A stretch of DNA of 64,000 nt from Annulohypoxylon bovei var. microspora (lineage: Eukaryota > Ascomycota > Sordariomycetes > Xylariales > Hypoxylaceae), in contig MU405256.1 of NCBI GenBank assembly GCA_022836615.1, positions 124,001 to 188,000 on the forward strand, in the 5' to 3' direction. Below the pieces are notes generated by a model. The model saw only the letters and a program-made list of their open reading frames with translations, ran no database searches and was not told the DNA's origin. Below, in pieces: positions 44,673-55,093 of the stretch (position 1 is the stretch's first letter; each line of letters starts with the position of its first letter). The translations under genes were made by a program, and so were the position numbers.

Positions 44673-47600
44673 AGTGGGCGAAGGAGCTTACTTACATTAC
44701 TACGTTGTTCTTGGAACTGGAACGTGGGATGTATATCTTACTCCGGTGTTTTACCTTGGGGCATCCGGTAAGGCTGCAAGTGGAATAATGCGAATAGGAG
44801 ATACCAAAATCAGGAGAGTGGCTTTAGGCCACATTATACATTTTCTATGTTCATTTCTTGCTCAGTTGTGATCATTTCAGTGATTTGCTCGCTCCCTTGA
44901 CTTTTATACCATAATGGGGGCACTTTTTACCATTTGCCCAGACAAACTTTCTAGCAACTCTGGCCCCCCTTCACTATCACTTTCTAACATCTTTTAGCCT
45001 CTATGCTCTAGTTATGTTTAGATAATATCTTTAAATGTGTAGGCTCACTTACCTCGTATATGTTTGTCGCTTCGTCTGCTTATGTTGATCATCAGCATCT
45101 GATCCCTTTCTTCACTTCGTTACCTGGTTCAAAAACTTGGCTTGAGGTATTCACAAGATCGAGTTTAGAAAGCTCATGCTAAACAATGTTGGTTACTTAC
45201 CTATCTGGACAGACTATACTTATTGTTAGATAATACAAATGGTGCTGCATGTAATTTTGCATATACCGTGACTAATTTTCAGAACTAGATTCATATTTCT
45301 GGTTTTGCCCTCCTCGAATGAATATGTGGCGAAGAACCTGTTCATAATGGAGCCCCTCACTACGTAGGTACCTAGTAGCTAATGGGAATAACAGGTAGAG
45401 GCTATCAAACATCCATTTAGAATGACATATCGTCCCCATAGGAGGAATTGAAAACGGTAAAACTAGACCCTGGCTAAACCTATTGATATCGCAGTTTATA
45501 TTAGAGTAGTGTTTAGAAAACTCCTTACGCCCATGATGTCAGTAGGGTTTGAGTGGCTGAGCTTGCGACGACGAAGTCGTACTCATGCACCACCCCACAT
45601 GACTAGGTTCATCTAAGGCTGAATCGATCCTGGAGAGCTATAAGTGCTTTTCAATCAGTTTTCAATATCAAGTCTGTCAGCTGAGACAAAGTTTCACAGC
45701 TTTTCAATACGTAGGTATGTAGATAGTGAGGTATCCCATGGGTTACCTTCACTGTAGCACTGCAAGTAGTACCATCTCTGGCATGTTTGACGAACAACAC
45801 TGACTCGTAGTGGACAGATTGTGTTTGAGATCGATGTTAATACTTAGCTAGGTAGTTTCAAGATCTTTGATGCATCCCACCTAAGAGGTATTTCCCCAAC
45901 TTCCCTACGCCACTACGTACCATGTAGTCTGAAGCTGCCCAGTCAGTCATCTACTAAGATCTGTAGTGTTCCCTGTAGCATGCATATAGTATTATAAAGA
46001 GTCTGCCTCGGTTGCCTGGTCGACATCAAGCATTTCGACGCACCCTAGCCAGCAAAAAAAGAGAAAAAATTGGGTTGTACTTCCCATGAGGAGACTTTGA
46101 GTATTGAACTGACTTGAATCGTAAGAGGTGGTCGTGTTAGCCAGTGGAGCTTTGAAGGGACATGGAAGCACATGCCAAGCTTTTACATGCCTGAAACAGA
46201 ACGCTTGAATTGTGGGGTGACTGATGTCGTGTTACGACTGGAGAGAATATCTAGGCACGTACCAAGGTATTGATGTATCTCTATTTAATCCCCGTGGAAA
46301 ATCTGTTCTGGATCATCAATTCCCTTTCTCAGAGCATCTATATGTACTCAGGTCGTACACTTCCAATGACCTTACTCAGTTATTCTGGCGAGTAATATCT
46401 ACATGTAGGTATACAATATCGCTCAGCCTTGCCGGATGTTCGTCATTTTGCGTTATTAGTTCAATATTCTTTTAACTTTCTGCTATAAGGCTACGACCCC
46501 GAGGGTTTAGATCTATACCAAGTACCGTAGATGGATGTATTTTCGGTAGAGATTATGCGTACATGGGCACATTACCTTCTCTAAAATTATGGATGAATTA
46601 GGGTCATACTTGGTAGTGAAGCTATGGATATCTCACCGCCAGGTGGCATTTATTCGTTGTCCTAGGTATCAGGCGACCAGGTACATTTATTATTTATTCG
46701 TTATTTGAGCATGTGCTACCTCTATGTACCTATGTGTTTAGGTATTTAAGTTTATTGTACAACCTCAAATACATAGTAAAATACATAGGTAAATCTTATA
46801 GTTACCGGGATGCCTGAATACTCTAAATACAGGTGACAGGGATTGATTTCACCCCGCAATTCGGCTTTCCCATCATCTAGGAAATCGTCTTCTTTTCTTT
46901 GTTCCTCCTACCTGGTACTGATTTTAGGTCAGATACAATCCCTCTGATCCGATCTTCGATAACTCGACACTACAATACAGAACAATTGTACGTTGATCTC
47001 CTGCATTTTTCCCTTTCCCTTCACAGATTTCTTTCGCGCACCGCAAAAGAAACCTTCAATTGCACACTCAACTTTCTCATTCTTCTTCTTCTTCTTTACC
47101 TTTTTCTTGCGACATACTCATACCTTTCTTGTAATCCTAAACCACCTTCATTTTTTCTTCTACCCACTCTACTACCTACAGATTCTGATTCTACGCTACA
47201 CCAAGCACTTGGATCTCGGCTGTCGTCATTTCAGGCTAGATCGCCGTTGACACTTTTTCCACAGATCGTTCTAGGTCCCCTTGGTAAGGGATACGTACAT
47301 TCATTCGCGATCACCTTTTTTTGCAAGCATTTGAGAGTTGAACAGCATCTGCCCTTTTACTTTCATTTGACAGCAACATAAGCAACAATACCTACCTACC
47401 TCTTCGCAGCTTCGGTATACTACCTAGTACTGTACCTAAGTATTCAACGATTCGCGACGACGTCGTCCCCTCCTTCTTAAAATCTAATCTCATCCTCACT
47501 CTTTTTCGATTCTTGATTTTTAAATCAATCGAACATCGAACATCGAACATCGAACGTCGAATATCGAACATCGAACATCGACCGACTACCCCACACCCTC

Positions 47601-47758
47601 TCTTCCTCTACGTACACCACCCTCACCACCCTCTTACGAAACGCTTAAGGCGATTCTTATCCTAACACCGACGAAACCAAGCACTCGGCGATTGCATTGC
47701 ACGAGAGCGACAGCAACTTAAACACTTCCCGGCGAATACACTGATTACAGGTTTCACA
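44673..47758. other. Intergenic, 3.1 kb
   Basis: AT-rich, without a recognisable gene. The final ~850 bases (46900-47758) are pyrimidine-rich and hold the long leader or promoter of the protease gene, including a seven-base tandem repeat (47528-47583). The open frame at 46899-47381 is Leu/Phe-rich translation of CT-tracts rather than a convincing protein. Confidence 0.5.
47528..47583 (+). repeat. (ATCGAAC)8 tandem repeat
   Basis: Eight head-to-tail copies of a 7-bp unit ATCGAAC with substitutions in the fifth (GTCGAAT) and eighth (ATCGACC) copies. It lies about 175 bp before the ATG of the NEDD8 protease gene, probably in its leader. Confidence 0.9.
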
Positions 47759-48748
47759 ATGACGTTCCGCGAGAGATTATCTCGCAGACTGAATGATAGC
47801 GTGAGCCCTCACAAGAGAAGAACCCGCTCCCGTAGACTACGCTCAAGAAAACGACAGCTCTCTCCTTCTCCCTCACCGACCCAACCTTACCTTTCCTGTA
47901 AGTATTTAATTCCTTCCGATTGTCTCGTGTATGCGCTTACTGACATATACCTTTTTAGACTATGATATTCTTTGTATGCTTCTCCATACCTAATCCCGGG
48001 TCTGCCGCAATACTGACTCTTTGACTAGTGACGTACGAAGATATCAAGTCTCTCAAGCACGATTGGTTGACCGACAACGTAAGTATCCTCCATGCATAAC
48101 AATTTTATTTACAACTTCAACTAACATGTGATTGCACTGCAGAACATCGCCTTTTGGGAGGAATTCCTGGAACGAGAAGTGCTCGTGAAGTACCCTCAAG
48201 CACGCATCATTCTCCTGCGCCCGTCGATGACGTTTCTCTTGATGAAAAATAAGGACACCGAGATGGTTCGATCGGCGCTACCAGATTTCCGCGGAATTAC
48301 TCACATCTTCCTCCCTGTCAACGATGCGCGCAACGTCAGCCAAGCCGAAGGTGGAAGCCATTGGTCCTTACTTGTCGTGAGCATCATCGACGGCGTGGCG
48401 TTCCACTATGATTCGCTCGATGGCGCAAACAACAACGAAGCATGGGAGGCATCTAAGCGATTGTCTCCCGTGCTCGGCAAGTCGTTGCGCTTTCACTGCC
48501 TTTCTGATTCCCCGCAGCAAGAGAACGGCAGCGACTGCGGTGTATTCGTCTGCATTGTGATGCGACATCTTCTCATTAAGCGCCTACTCTCTGTTAACGC
48601 CGGGGACAAGGTTTCGATGAGCATGGCCCAGAAGGCTATCGATAGTGTTGGTGCACGTAAGGAAATGCTCAAGATAATCGAAAACCTGCGCAAGGAAGGT
48701 GAGCGACGACGACTAACGCCAAGCAACACGCCACCTCGGATCGAATAG
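47759..48748 (+). CDS. NEDD8-specific cysteine protease (Ulp1/C48 family, NEP1/DEN1 type)
   Basis: Removes or matures NEDD8 on cullins. Four exons: 47759-47897, 47959-47973 (15 nt), 48029-48078 and 48143-48748, giving 269 residues. After a basic Arg/Ser-rich N-terminus, YLSYYDILLTYEDIKSLKHD (coded across three exons) and DWLTDNNIAFWEEFLERE match the substrate-binding start of the NEDD8-specific group. The catalytic set is complete: His141 in GGSHWSLLVVS, Asp158 in HYDSLDG, Gln194 and Cys200 in QQENGSDCGVFVC. The short form without a long N-terminal domain argues for deneddylase over SUMO protease. After the TAG at 48746-48748, 22 further in-frame codons look protein-like before the next stop. 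Confidence 0.92.
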
Positions 48749-50431
48749 AGAACGTTCCTTGACGAGGCTGTTTGGGAGGAGATCGACAAGGAGATGGCCA
48801 TTGAAGACAAGGAGTAACCCATCGTAGCCTCATCTCAGCCTGACGTCATTTATTCTTCAGCATTGACGGCCTCCCAGCTTTAGGAGCCCGAGTCTAGCGA
48901 GCCTACGTACGAAGTCATGTCTTACCATTGACAACCGTGAGTCATGTGCCGTCCCTAGTTGACACGGTGTCAGGCTCTCGCGAAGAACCAAGACGGCAAA
49001 GAAGTACACACTGCGATATCTATTGTCGCATATGCATATTACGGATGGATTTGGAAACAGCGTTTTGATTTTTTTCTGACCAGATGGATACCATTTTTTA
49101 TGGAACGATGCATGGCACGACCGTCATGAACCGGATTGTGTCCCCAATTAGCGACTTGCGATTTTTTACCGAATGCAGGCAAGCCATCTGATGTGGTCGG
49201 TTCTGTATGGATAGGATGGAAAGTTTGTGGTCTATTGCATTTGAGATACTTCGGATTCTTGTCATTTGTAGCCACTACTTTCATATCACCATACAACTCC
49301 TCGGTTTCCCCAGAGGCAAATAAAAGGGTTAAAATTCTTGAAAACTAATTCCCTAATGATTCGAAATAGTGACATTTCGGCTAACTTATCTGAGACGAGT
49401 CTAGGATATCGTTGTTAGATTATGCCTTCGTCGAGTACATACGGGCTTTTGTTTGTCTCGTTGCCGCGGTCGATTTTCATGCGTCTATATGGTTTTCAAT
49501 TTGAAGACCTACCTATCTCCATGCCTCCCCTCGTCCCAGCACGCTAGGAAGCCCATTAGTTGCTAGTCTCATTTCTGCTGCGGATAATAAATGTGTCCGA
49601 ACTTTTGTCTAGTAATAATATGTGCGTGGTATTCCTGATGGGAATTCGAGGGCGGTTGATCGAGGGTATGCGTAGAACGACCCGAGTATCTCTGATCTGT
49701 TATCTAGCATTCATGGGACCGGCATTTGACTAATGGGTAGCGATGATCGAGTATACTATTTACGAGTAAACATTTCCCATTGCGACCTTACGAAGCTGTA
49801 CAGCTTTGAAGGCCGGAATATGGTCTGCTTGGTGCTTCTCGTTAGCATTGTGGTTTGTGAAATAGGCAGGGACATATTTTTATATTATCAGCGGCAAGGT
49901 ACTGGAGCTATATGGCTGTACGTGGGCCATCACATGCTAAGTGTCTCTGCCAAAGCAGAACTGGCACAAGCCACCTGGCCAAAGATATCTCGGTATTTAC
50001 TGGCAGCTCCCTTGAACTCTTTAACTCGGATCGGTTGCTTCATCGTAGGGCCAACCATGCAGCTCATAACCCAACATTCCGGGCTTCTATGCCTATCTTC
50101 TCTAGCCTCGATTAGATATCTTCCTTAGCTTTTGTTAAGTTGTAGTCTCTCAACATAGAACTCAATGAAGAAGCAGTCCTGGTGTATGAGGCACTACCTA
50201 GGCAGACCGGTCGATTGGGGAGATATAATGGCTTATGTATTCCGAAAGTCGAAGACCTTGGGGTTAGAAAACCCCCTCTTCAGTCTCCAGTCTCTGGTTC
50301 CTAAGCAGCCAATATTAGCACGAGACAACCAGGACGTAGATGAAGAGCTCTCCTTACCTCATATCGCGGAAATGGTTCTCGCCCAAAACAACCCAGGTGA
50401 TTTACTCCGTAGTTTTCACGGGCCGGGATCC
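48749..50431. other. Intergenic between convergent genes, 1.7 kb
   Basis: Lies between the protease gene (plus) and SLX9 (minus). An open frame at 49733-50128 and others are short and lack motifs. The first 70 bases extend the protease frame beyond its stop. Confidence 0.5.
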
Positions 50432-51129
50432 TCATTTCCCATCCTGCTTGCCCACAAACGCAGGATTCTGCTCCATGGTCGCGGAGATAAAGCCCCGCAG
50501 CGCAGCCCAGCGATTCGCCGTCGACGTAGGAGCCACCGGCGGCGCCTCACCGCGGCCCTCCGCGCCCTTCTCAGCATCCACATGCCCATCCGTCTCCCGA
50601 TCGACATCCACAGTCTTCTCCTTGACACCGCTCAGCCTCGCCAGGCTAACCCCAAACCTCCTGACCTCGCCCTTAACGACCCTCTCCTTCCTCCTCAAAG
50701 CGCCCCTCCCGCCCTTCAAACTGCGATGCCTGACCCGTCCCTCCCGCATCTGCCTGAGCCCCTCCTCGGTCTCGCCTTCCTGCAGCAGGTCCGGCAGGGC
50801 GTCGGCGAGGGCGTCGAGGTTCGTGACGAGCTTGTTGCCGGGGCGTCTGCGCTTCGGCGCCTTCTCCCTGGAGCCCGTCTTCTCGATGCGCGAGACGAAG
50901 GAGGCGTGCTTGACGAGCCGCTTGTCCCGCTTGCTGTTGATGAACGCGTCGCTGGTCGCCGCGGCGTCCGGGCGCGGCGCCTTGCGCGGCGCGTACGGCG
51001 AGGGCCCGGATTTGGCGGCGAGTTTGGTGCGCAGCGAGCGCCGCTTCGAGGGGATTACTGGGGCCTGGGTTTGCGTCCTGCGTTAGCGTGTGAGGGTTTC
51101 TAGGGAGGTCGGGGATGGGGACGGACCAT
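50432..51129 (-). CDS. SLX9: Ribosome-biogenesis protein Slx9
   Basis: Nucleolar factor for 40S (18S rRNA precursor) processing and export. The favoured model is an ATG-only exon 51129-51127, a 62-nt intron (donor GTCCGT, branch GCTAAC, acceptor ACCCAG), then 51064-50432, for 211 residues starting M|APVIPSKRRSLRTKLAAK. Family marks: INSKRDKRLVKHASFVSRIE, KRRRPGNKLVTNLDALADAL, RVRHRSLKGGRGALRRKERV and VKGEVRRFGVSLARL, then a C-terminal RWAALRGFISATMEQNPAF. The body frame is certain. The first exon is less so, because GTCCGT is a weak donor, but it restores a family-like N-terminus. The gene is very GC-rich and Arg/Ala-rich, producing a long spurious open frame on the plus strand. Confidence 0.88.
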
Positions 51130-51606
51130 TTTGTGAGTTCGATTGACGGAGGTGGTGTTTGGTTGCTTCGAGGTAGGTGGGTGAAGAGAGGAAGTGGAAA
51201 AGTTGGTTGAGGTTTTGGAAAATGTGTGAATGGTGGTAGAAATTGTAGTGGGGTCAAGTTGTTATGTAATCTGGATCTTTTTCTGGGAAGCTTCGTTCAA
51301 GTAATAGGGACATTGTGCGCTACCCCTTTTCAAAGAATATGGTCCCAATTCATTCAGTCTTACCTGCAACGCCATTCCTATCACTATAAGCATTTTTGCA
51401 AATGAGTATTGTCATCACAGAATAAAATCCAAATCAATTCTAAACTGGCGACCGTACCCCTAAACCGACCTCCCGAACGCCCTATCCATCAAGCCCGTTT
51501 TATAACACACCCCCAAAGTCATTACAAATTCATAATAGAAGTGTTTTTTTTGCCCCATAATGCTGCCTGTCTAACCGTGCCATACAAGTCTTGATACAAG
51601 TCAGCC
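51130..51606. other. Intergenic: SLX9 leader and transporter 3' flank
   Basis: 477 bases between two minus-strand genes, AT-rich with a pyrimidine-rich SLX9 leader on the minus strand (51130-51260). No further feature was recognised. Confidence 0.5.
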
Positions 51607-53540
51607 CTACAAGTATTTCAGCCTCCTAGTCGCGAATACGGCCACCACTGCACTGCAAGCCCCGATGAACAGGCACACGGAAATCGCATTGGGCCCGTCG
51701 GTTCCGTGGTGTTCGTTTGGATGTGCGTTATGCGCTAGTTCGGGACTCTTTCCCGGCTCGAGGATGCTGAAGATGATGGTGCTGAGGATTGTGCCTATGA
51801 ATTGAGGTATCGTCGTGTAGATGTTTAAGATACCGAAATAAACGCCTGACAATTGACCAGTTGAGTTCGACTTAGAAGCACTACGTGAACCATCCGGGTC
51901 CAAGATGGAACCATCCATCTCCTCCATCTCTATAGGAGAGCTGTGCGATAGGCGACGGTATGAAGTATTAGGCCCGGTCGCGCCACTCAGCTTATTGACC
52001 TCAACTCCGAGGAAAGCAGAAGGCGCCCATGATGCTATATTCCAAGGCCTGAAAAAGGTTAGATTTGATTCGAAACATTATGTTTGCAAACACAAGGACA
52101 CTTACAATCCGCATAGGCAAACAAGGAAAGTCGCAAACCTGAAGCTTGTAGCAAATGGAGCGAAGAACATGGCACACGCAAAAGTTGCGTGGCCCCACAT
52201 CCACGCAGTCAGGAGCTCTGGCTTGTACTTATTGAGGTTCTCTACGACGCCCCGAAGCGCCTCGGGAGGACGTTGTGTATAACTCTCGTCATCCGGGGAC
52301 TTGATGATCATGGGCAGGATCCATGAGCCTAGAAAGGTGATGATTGAGTAAATAATGAAAGCTTCACTTCCAACTCTACCGATCTCGCCTAGCGCATCTC
52401 CCGAGTCCTTTGCGTCACGCACGACATCGTAGCGGAAGTAAGTCTCCCCTATCCACGTTGTGCTGTAGAAGAGGAAGGGGAACCATCCGATCCACGCCCA
52501 AAACTGCGCCATGCAGATTGCCCGTATGCGAGGTGGAAGATTTACAATAGTATACCAGATTTGGCCGATAACTTTAAACCCCCCATCTTCCTTGCGAGGA
52601 TCATGTCTCGGGGCGATCAAGATCCTCTCTGTGACTGCCCAGCAAGTGATAAAGCAGGTGGAAACAAGTCCCAGTGCGGCGATGACGGTCAATTGTTTGA
52701 ATTGGGTATCACCTAGGGATGTTCCAAGATAGGAGGGCAAGTCAATGGCGCCAGTCGCATAAGCGATTCCATGACCAATGGCTGACATTCTGCTTCCTAT
52801 TAACGAGGTTAGCATGAACTAACAGAACCGGCAGCATATCCATTATTCGTACCCCAGGCGGATCCCGTTTGTTGCTTTTCGATTGGCAGCGTATCGACAA
52901 CTAGACTCCTCGCGGCAGACATTACTAGTACTAGTGTTAGTAAAGACATGACTCGGGCCCATCTAATTATAGGCGACATTAACCAACCGGCATTGATAGA
53001 GAAGTCAACCGCGTATATAGCCAACACAGCAGTAGATACCGTAAGAGCTTGCGTCGCCTTGTGATCGGGAACCCAGAACTCTACTATCTCTTTTGTGAAA
53101 CCTAAGGTGAGGAGACAGAAGGCTGATAGTATAGAGCCGAAAATGATATAGGGCCTACGTCGTCCCCATTTGGAAGTCGACTCGTCCGCTAATGCGCCGA
53201 CGATAGGTTGTACAATGAGACCCGAAAGCGGTCCGGCGATCCACACCAAGGAAGTTTTGCTCTTCGTCAAGCCGAGTGAAAGGAGGTAGGGGGTACAATC
53301 TAGATAAAGATGATATTAGAATTGGTTTAGTATGTATGGTATCGGCATCGAGAAGCTTACAGGTCTGCTCTACCCCCCAAACGAACCTATAGGCAGTAGT
53401 CTTGTCAGCACTCGCGCTCGTCAACTACCGTGTTGCATGGCTGCAACGTACGTTATGCCGATGGTGTTGAGGGTTAGCAAAGCCATTCGCACGGCTTCGG
53501 TGCTGCCCTTTATGGACGGTTGCCCAGCCCATCTCGACAT
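51607..53540 (-). CDS. Sucrose-type GPH/MFS transporter (Sut1-like)
   Basis: Proton-coupled disaccharide transporter of the glycoside-pentoside-hexuronide family, like S. pombe Sut1 and plant SUTs. Five exons: 53540-53452, 53386-53361, 53299-52853, 52796-52106 and 52051-51607; total 565 residues with consistent phases. Signature regions: GITFVWGVEQTYCTPYLLSL, KTSLVWIAGPLSGLIVQPIV, the loop SKWGRRRPYIIFGS, and QTGSAWGSRMSAIGHGIAYA across the third junction. The acidic Ser-rich stretch near 51900 lies in the loop before the last two helices. The start at 53540 (MSRWAGQPSIKGSTE) fits family members. The frame stays open a further ~23 codons upstream to an AG (GTGCAG), so an additional 5' exon is possible. 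Substrate sucrose/maltose is inferred from the family. Confidence 0.9.
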
Positions 53541-54952
53541 ATTGTCCGGTTTGTCGGGGCTATCAGCCCAATCGTCGTCGTCTTCGGGTTCGCGCTGCAC
53601 GTGTACGTGATGTCAGTCAGCCTTGCGCAAGGCTTATATTGGAATTATCTTGTTTAAATCGTTGTTATTTTGGGGAGTTCATACATATCTAGCTTATTTT
53701 AACAATATTTATCTATTATAAATACCGAGGGTTAAGTTTCGATGTTACCCGAGTGTTGTTGCGACCATGGCGAGCTGAAAGAAAAGCTGGCCTTATCAAG
53801 TCGTCCGGTGAGGTTTGCGAAATGTTGGGATAGTCGAGGTTTAGGAGATTCGGTAATAGGTAATAATTATTAGCGACACCAAGACCGTAATATGCGTAAT
53901 ATGCCAGGGTATGGGGGCAAGGATGTGTTTGTGGATCATTAATCGCACTCCACTGTGGCTCGGCATTGCATTGAAATGTGTACTGTTGGAGTGAAACACG
54001 AAAGTGCATTTCGTTGGCTATGTGGTTGCGAAGTGCTGATGTTTCGTAACTATCAACATCCTGTTTCCTTGTGTAACTCATTTTGGACTTTACTTTACTT
54101 TTATAACTGAATCTGTGAACTATGCGGTAGAGGGATAAGACTAGAAAAGACAAAATGAATTCAATCATAAACTTCGAAATCTAAGAACCCTTTCAAGAAC
54201 ATTACATTAAAACATTAAAGCGGATAAGCGGCAAAATAACTTAATGGCATTGCTTAATTTAGCATACGAAGCAACTACCTAGGTAGACGCGCAGGCGGAG
54301 TTTTACCAAGACTTCCATCGGATATCAGCTAACCAGTCAGGTACGGGTCGCGGCAACTGTCCCAGCGCGTTGGTTCGCTTAAGTACTTAAACACCTCTAT
54401 TTTACCTTTAAGTACATGTACTTCGAGTATCACTAAGTCATACAATAAGAGATTGTTGAGTAACTGACTTGACTTTAGTATAATAATTCATAATATAAAC
54501 ATGAAGAGCAACATAGAGCAAGTAAATCCTAATGGGACTCGAAGTCTCACCTTCCCTATCATGTTACTGGATAGAAGCCACGTTTATAGATTTAAGATTA
54601 TTACTAGGTGAATCAGTATATATACATAATCCGAGTCCCGACGGATCCAACCTTACTTACCTAAGACTGTGCATAGTAGCATTCTCTGCCCCGCCATCGA
54701 ATCAACGAAGTGGGAGCTCCGATTCAGGAACGTGGGGGTATGGATTTTCGACTTAAGTTTGAAAATTATTATCCGTCATCTCATCTCTAAAGTAAGGGCA
54801 TATCCAGTCAAAACACTCAAGCAAACGCCATTAAGCCATTGCAGCACGAACTTATTTATACTGCAGGTCAAGCGGACGCAGATCCAATCAATTGGCCTAT
54901 CAGACCCTTGAAAACTTGCGCCCTTCTGCAGCCTCCAGCTTGCTGCATCTTA

Positions 54953-54958
54953 GAGTCA
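54953..54958 (-). promoter_or_regulatory. Gcn4/CPC1-type site before HIS1
   Basis: GAGTCA on plus (TGACTC on minus) lies ~136 bp before the HIS1 ATG. TGACTC is the core of the Gcn4/CpcA/CPC-1 site that drives general amino-acid control of fungal biosynthetic genes. Binding is inferred from motif and position. Confidence 0.55.
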
Positions 54959-55044
54959 CTCACAACATTATCGAGGGTATCGTCGAGGCCCAACCATGGA
55001 TTTAGTCAACCAGTTCGTCTACCCCGACTATTTTGCTCTGTCAC

Positions 55045-55052
55045 TATAAATA
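55045..55052 (+). promoter_or_regulatory. TATA box of HIS1
   Basis: TATAAATA stands 42 bases before the HIS1 start codon, a close but acceptable distance for a short leader. Confidence 0.5.
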
Positions 55053-55093
55053 CATAGAAACCTCAGGTTCTCTTGGATCACTCTATCGTCATC

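Larger units (their letters stand above)
53541..55093. promoter_or_regulatory. Divergent promoter, Sut1-like transporter / HIS1
   Basis: 1.55 kb of AT-rich DNA between outward-transcribed genes. It contains the palindrome CTACCTAGGTAG (54275-54286) and HIS1 control sites listed separately. A 150-codon minus-strand open frame (54168-53716) has no recognisable domain and atypical composition. Confidence 0.5.

Noticed and set aside
46899..47381. 160-codon plus-strand open frame rich in Leu/Phe
   Set aside because: Translation of CT-rich leader sequence; no family resemblance.
48699..48748. Terminal intron removing the protease stop
   Set aside because: Splice signals exist, but removal of 50 nt shifts frame and gives an immediate stop; kept only as part of the extension finding.
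50165..51103. 312-codon plus-strand open frame
   Set aside because: Overlaps SLX9 in antisense; Pro/Arg-rich composition mirrors the GC-rich minus-strand gene, which has clear family motifs.
52797..52828. 32-nt intron in the Sut1-like gene (GTTCTG donor)
   Set aside because: A 56-nt intron from GTACGA at 52852 gives the family sequence GSAWGSRMSAIGH and a normal length.
53716..54168. 150-codon minus-strand open frame
   Set aside because: No domain, no intron signals and atypical composition in a divergent promoter; insufficient support for a gene.
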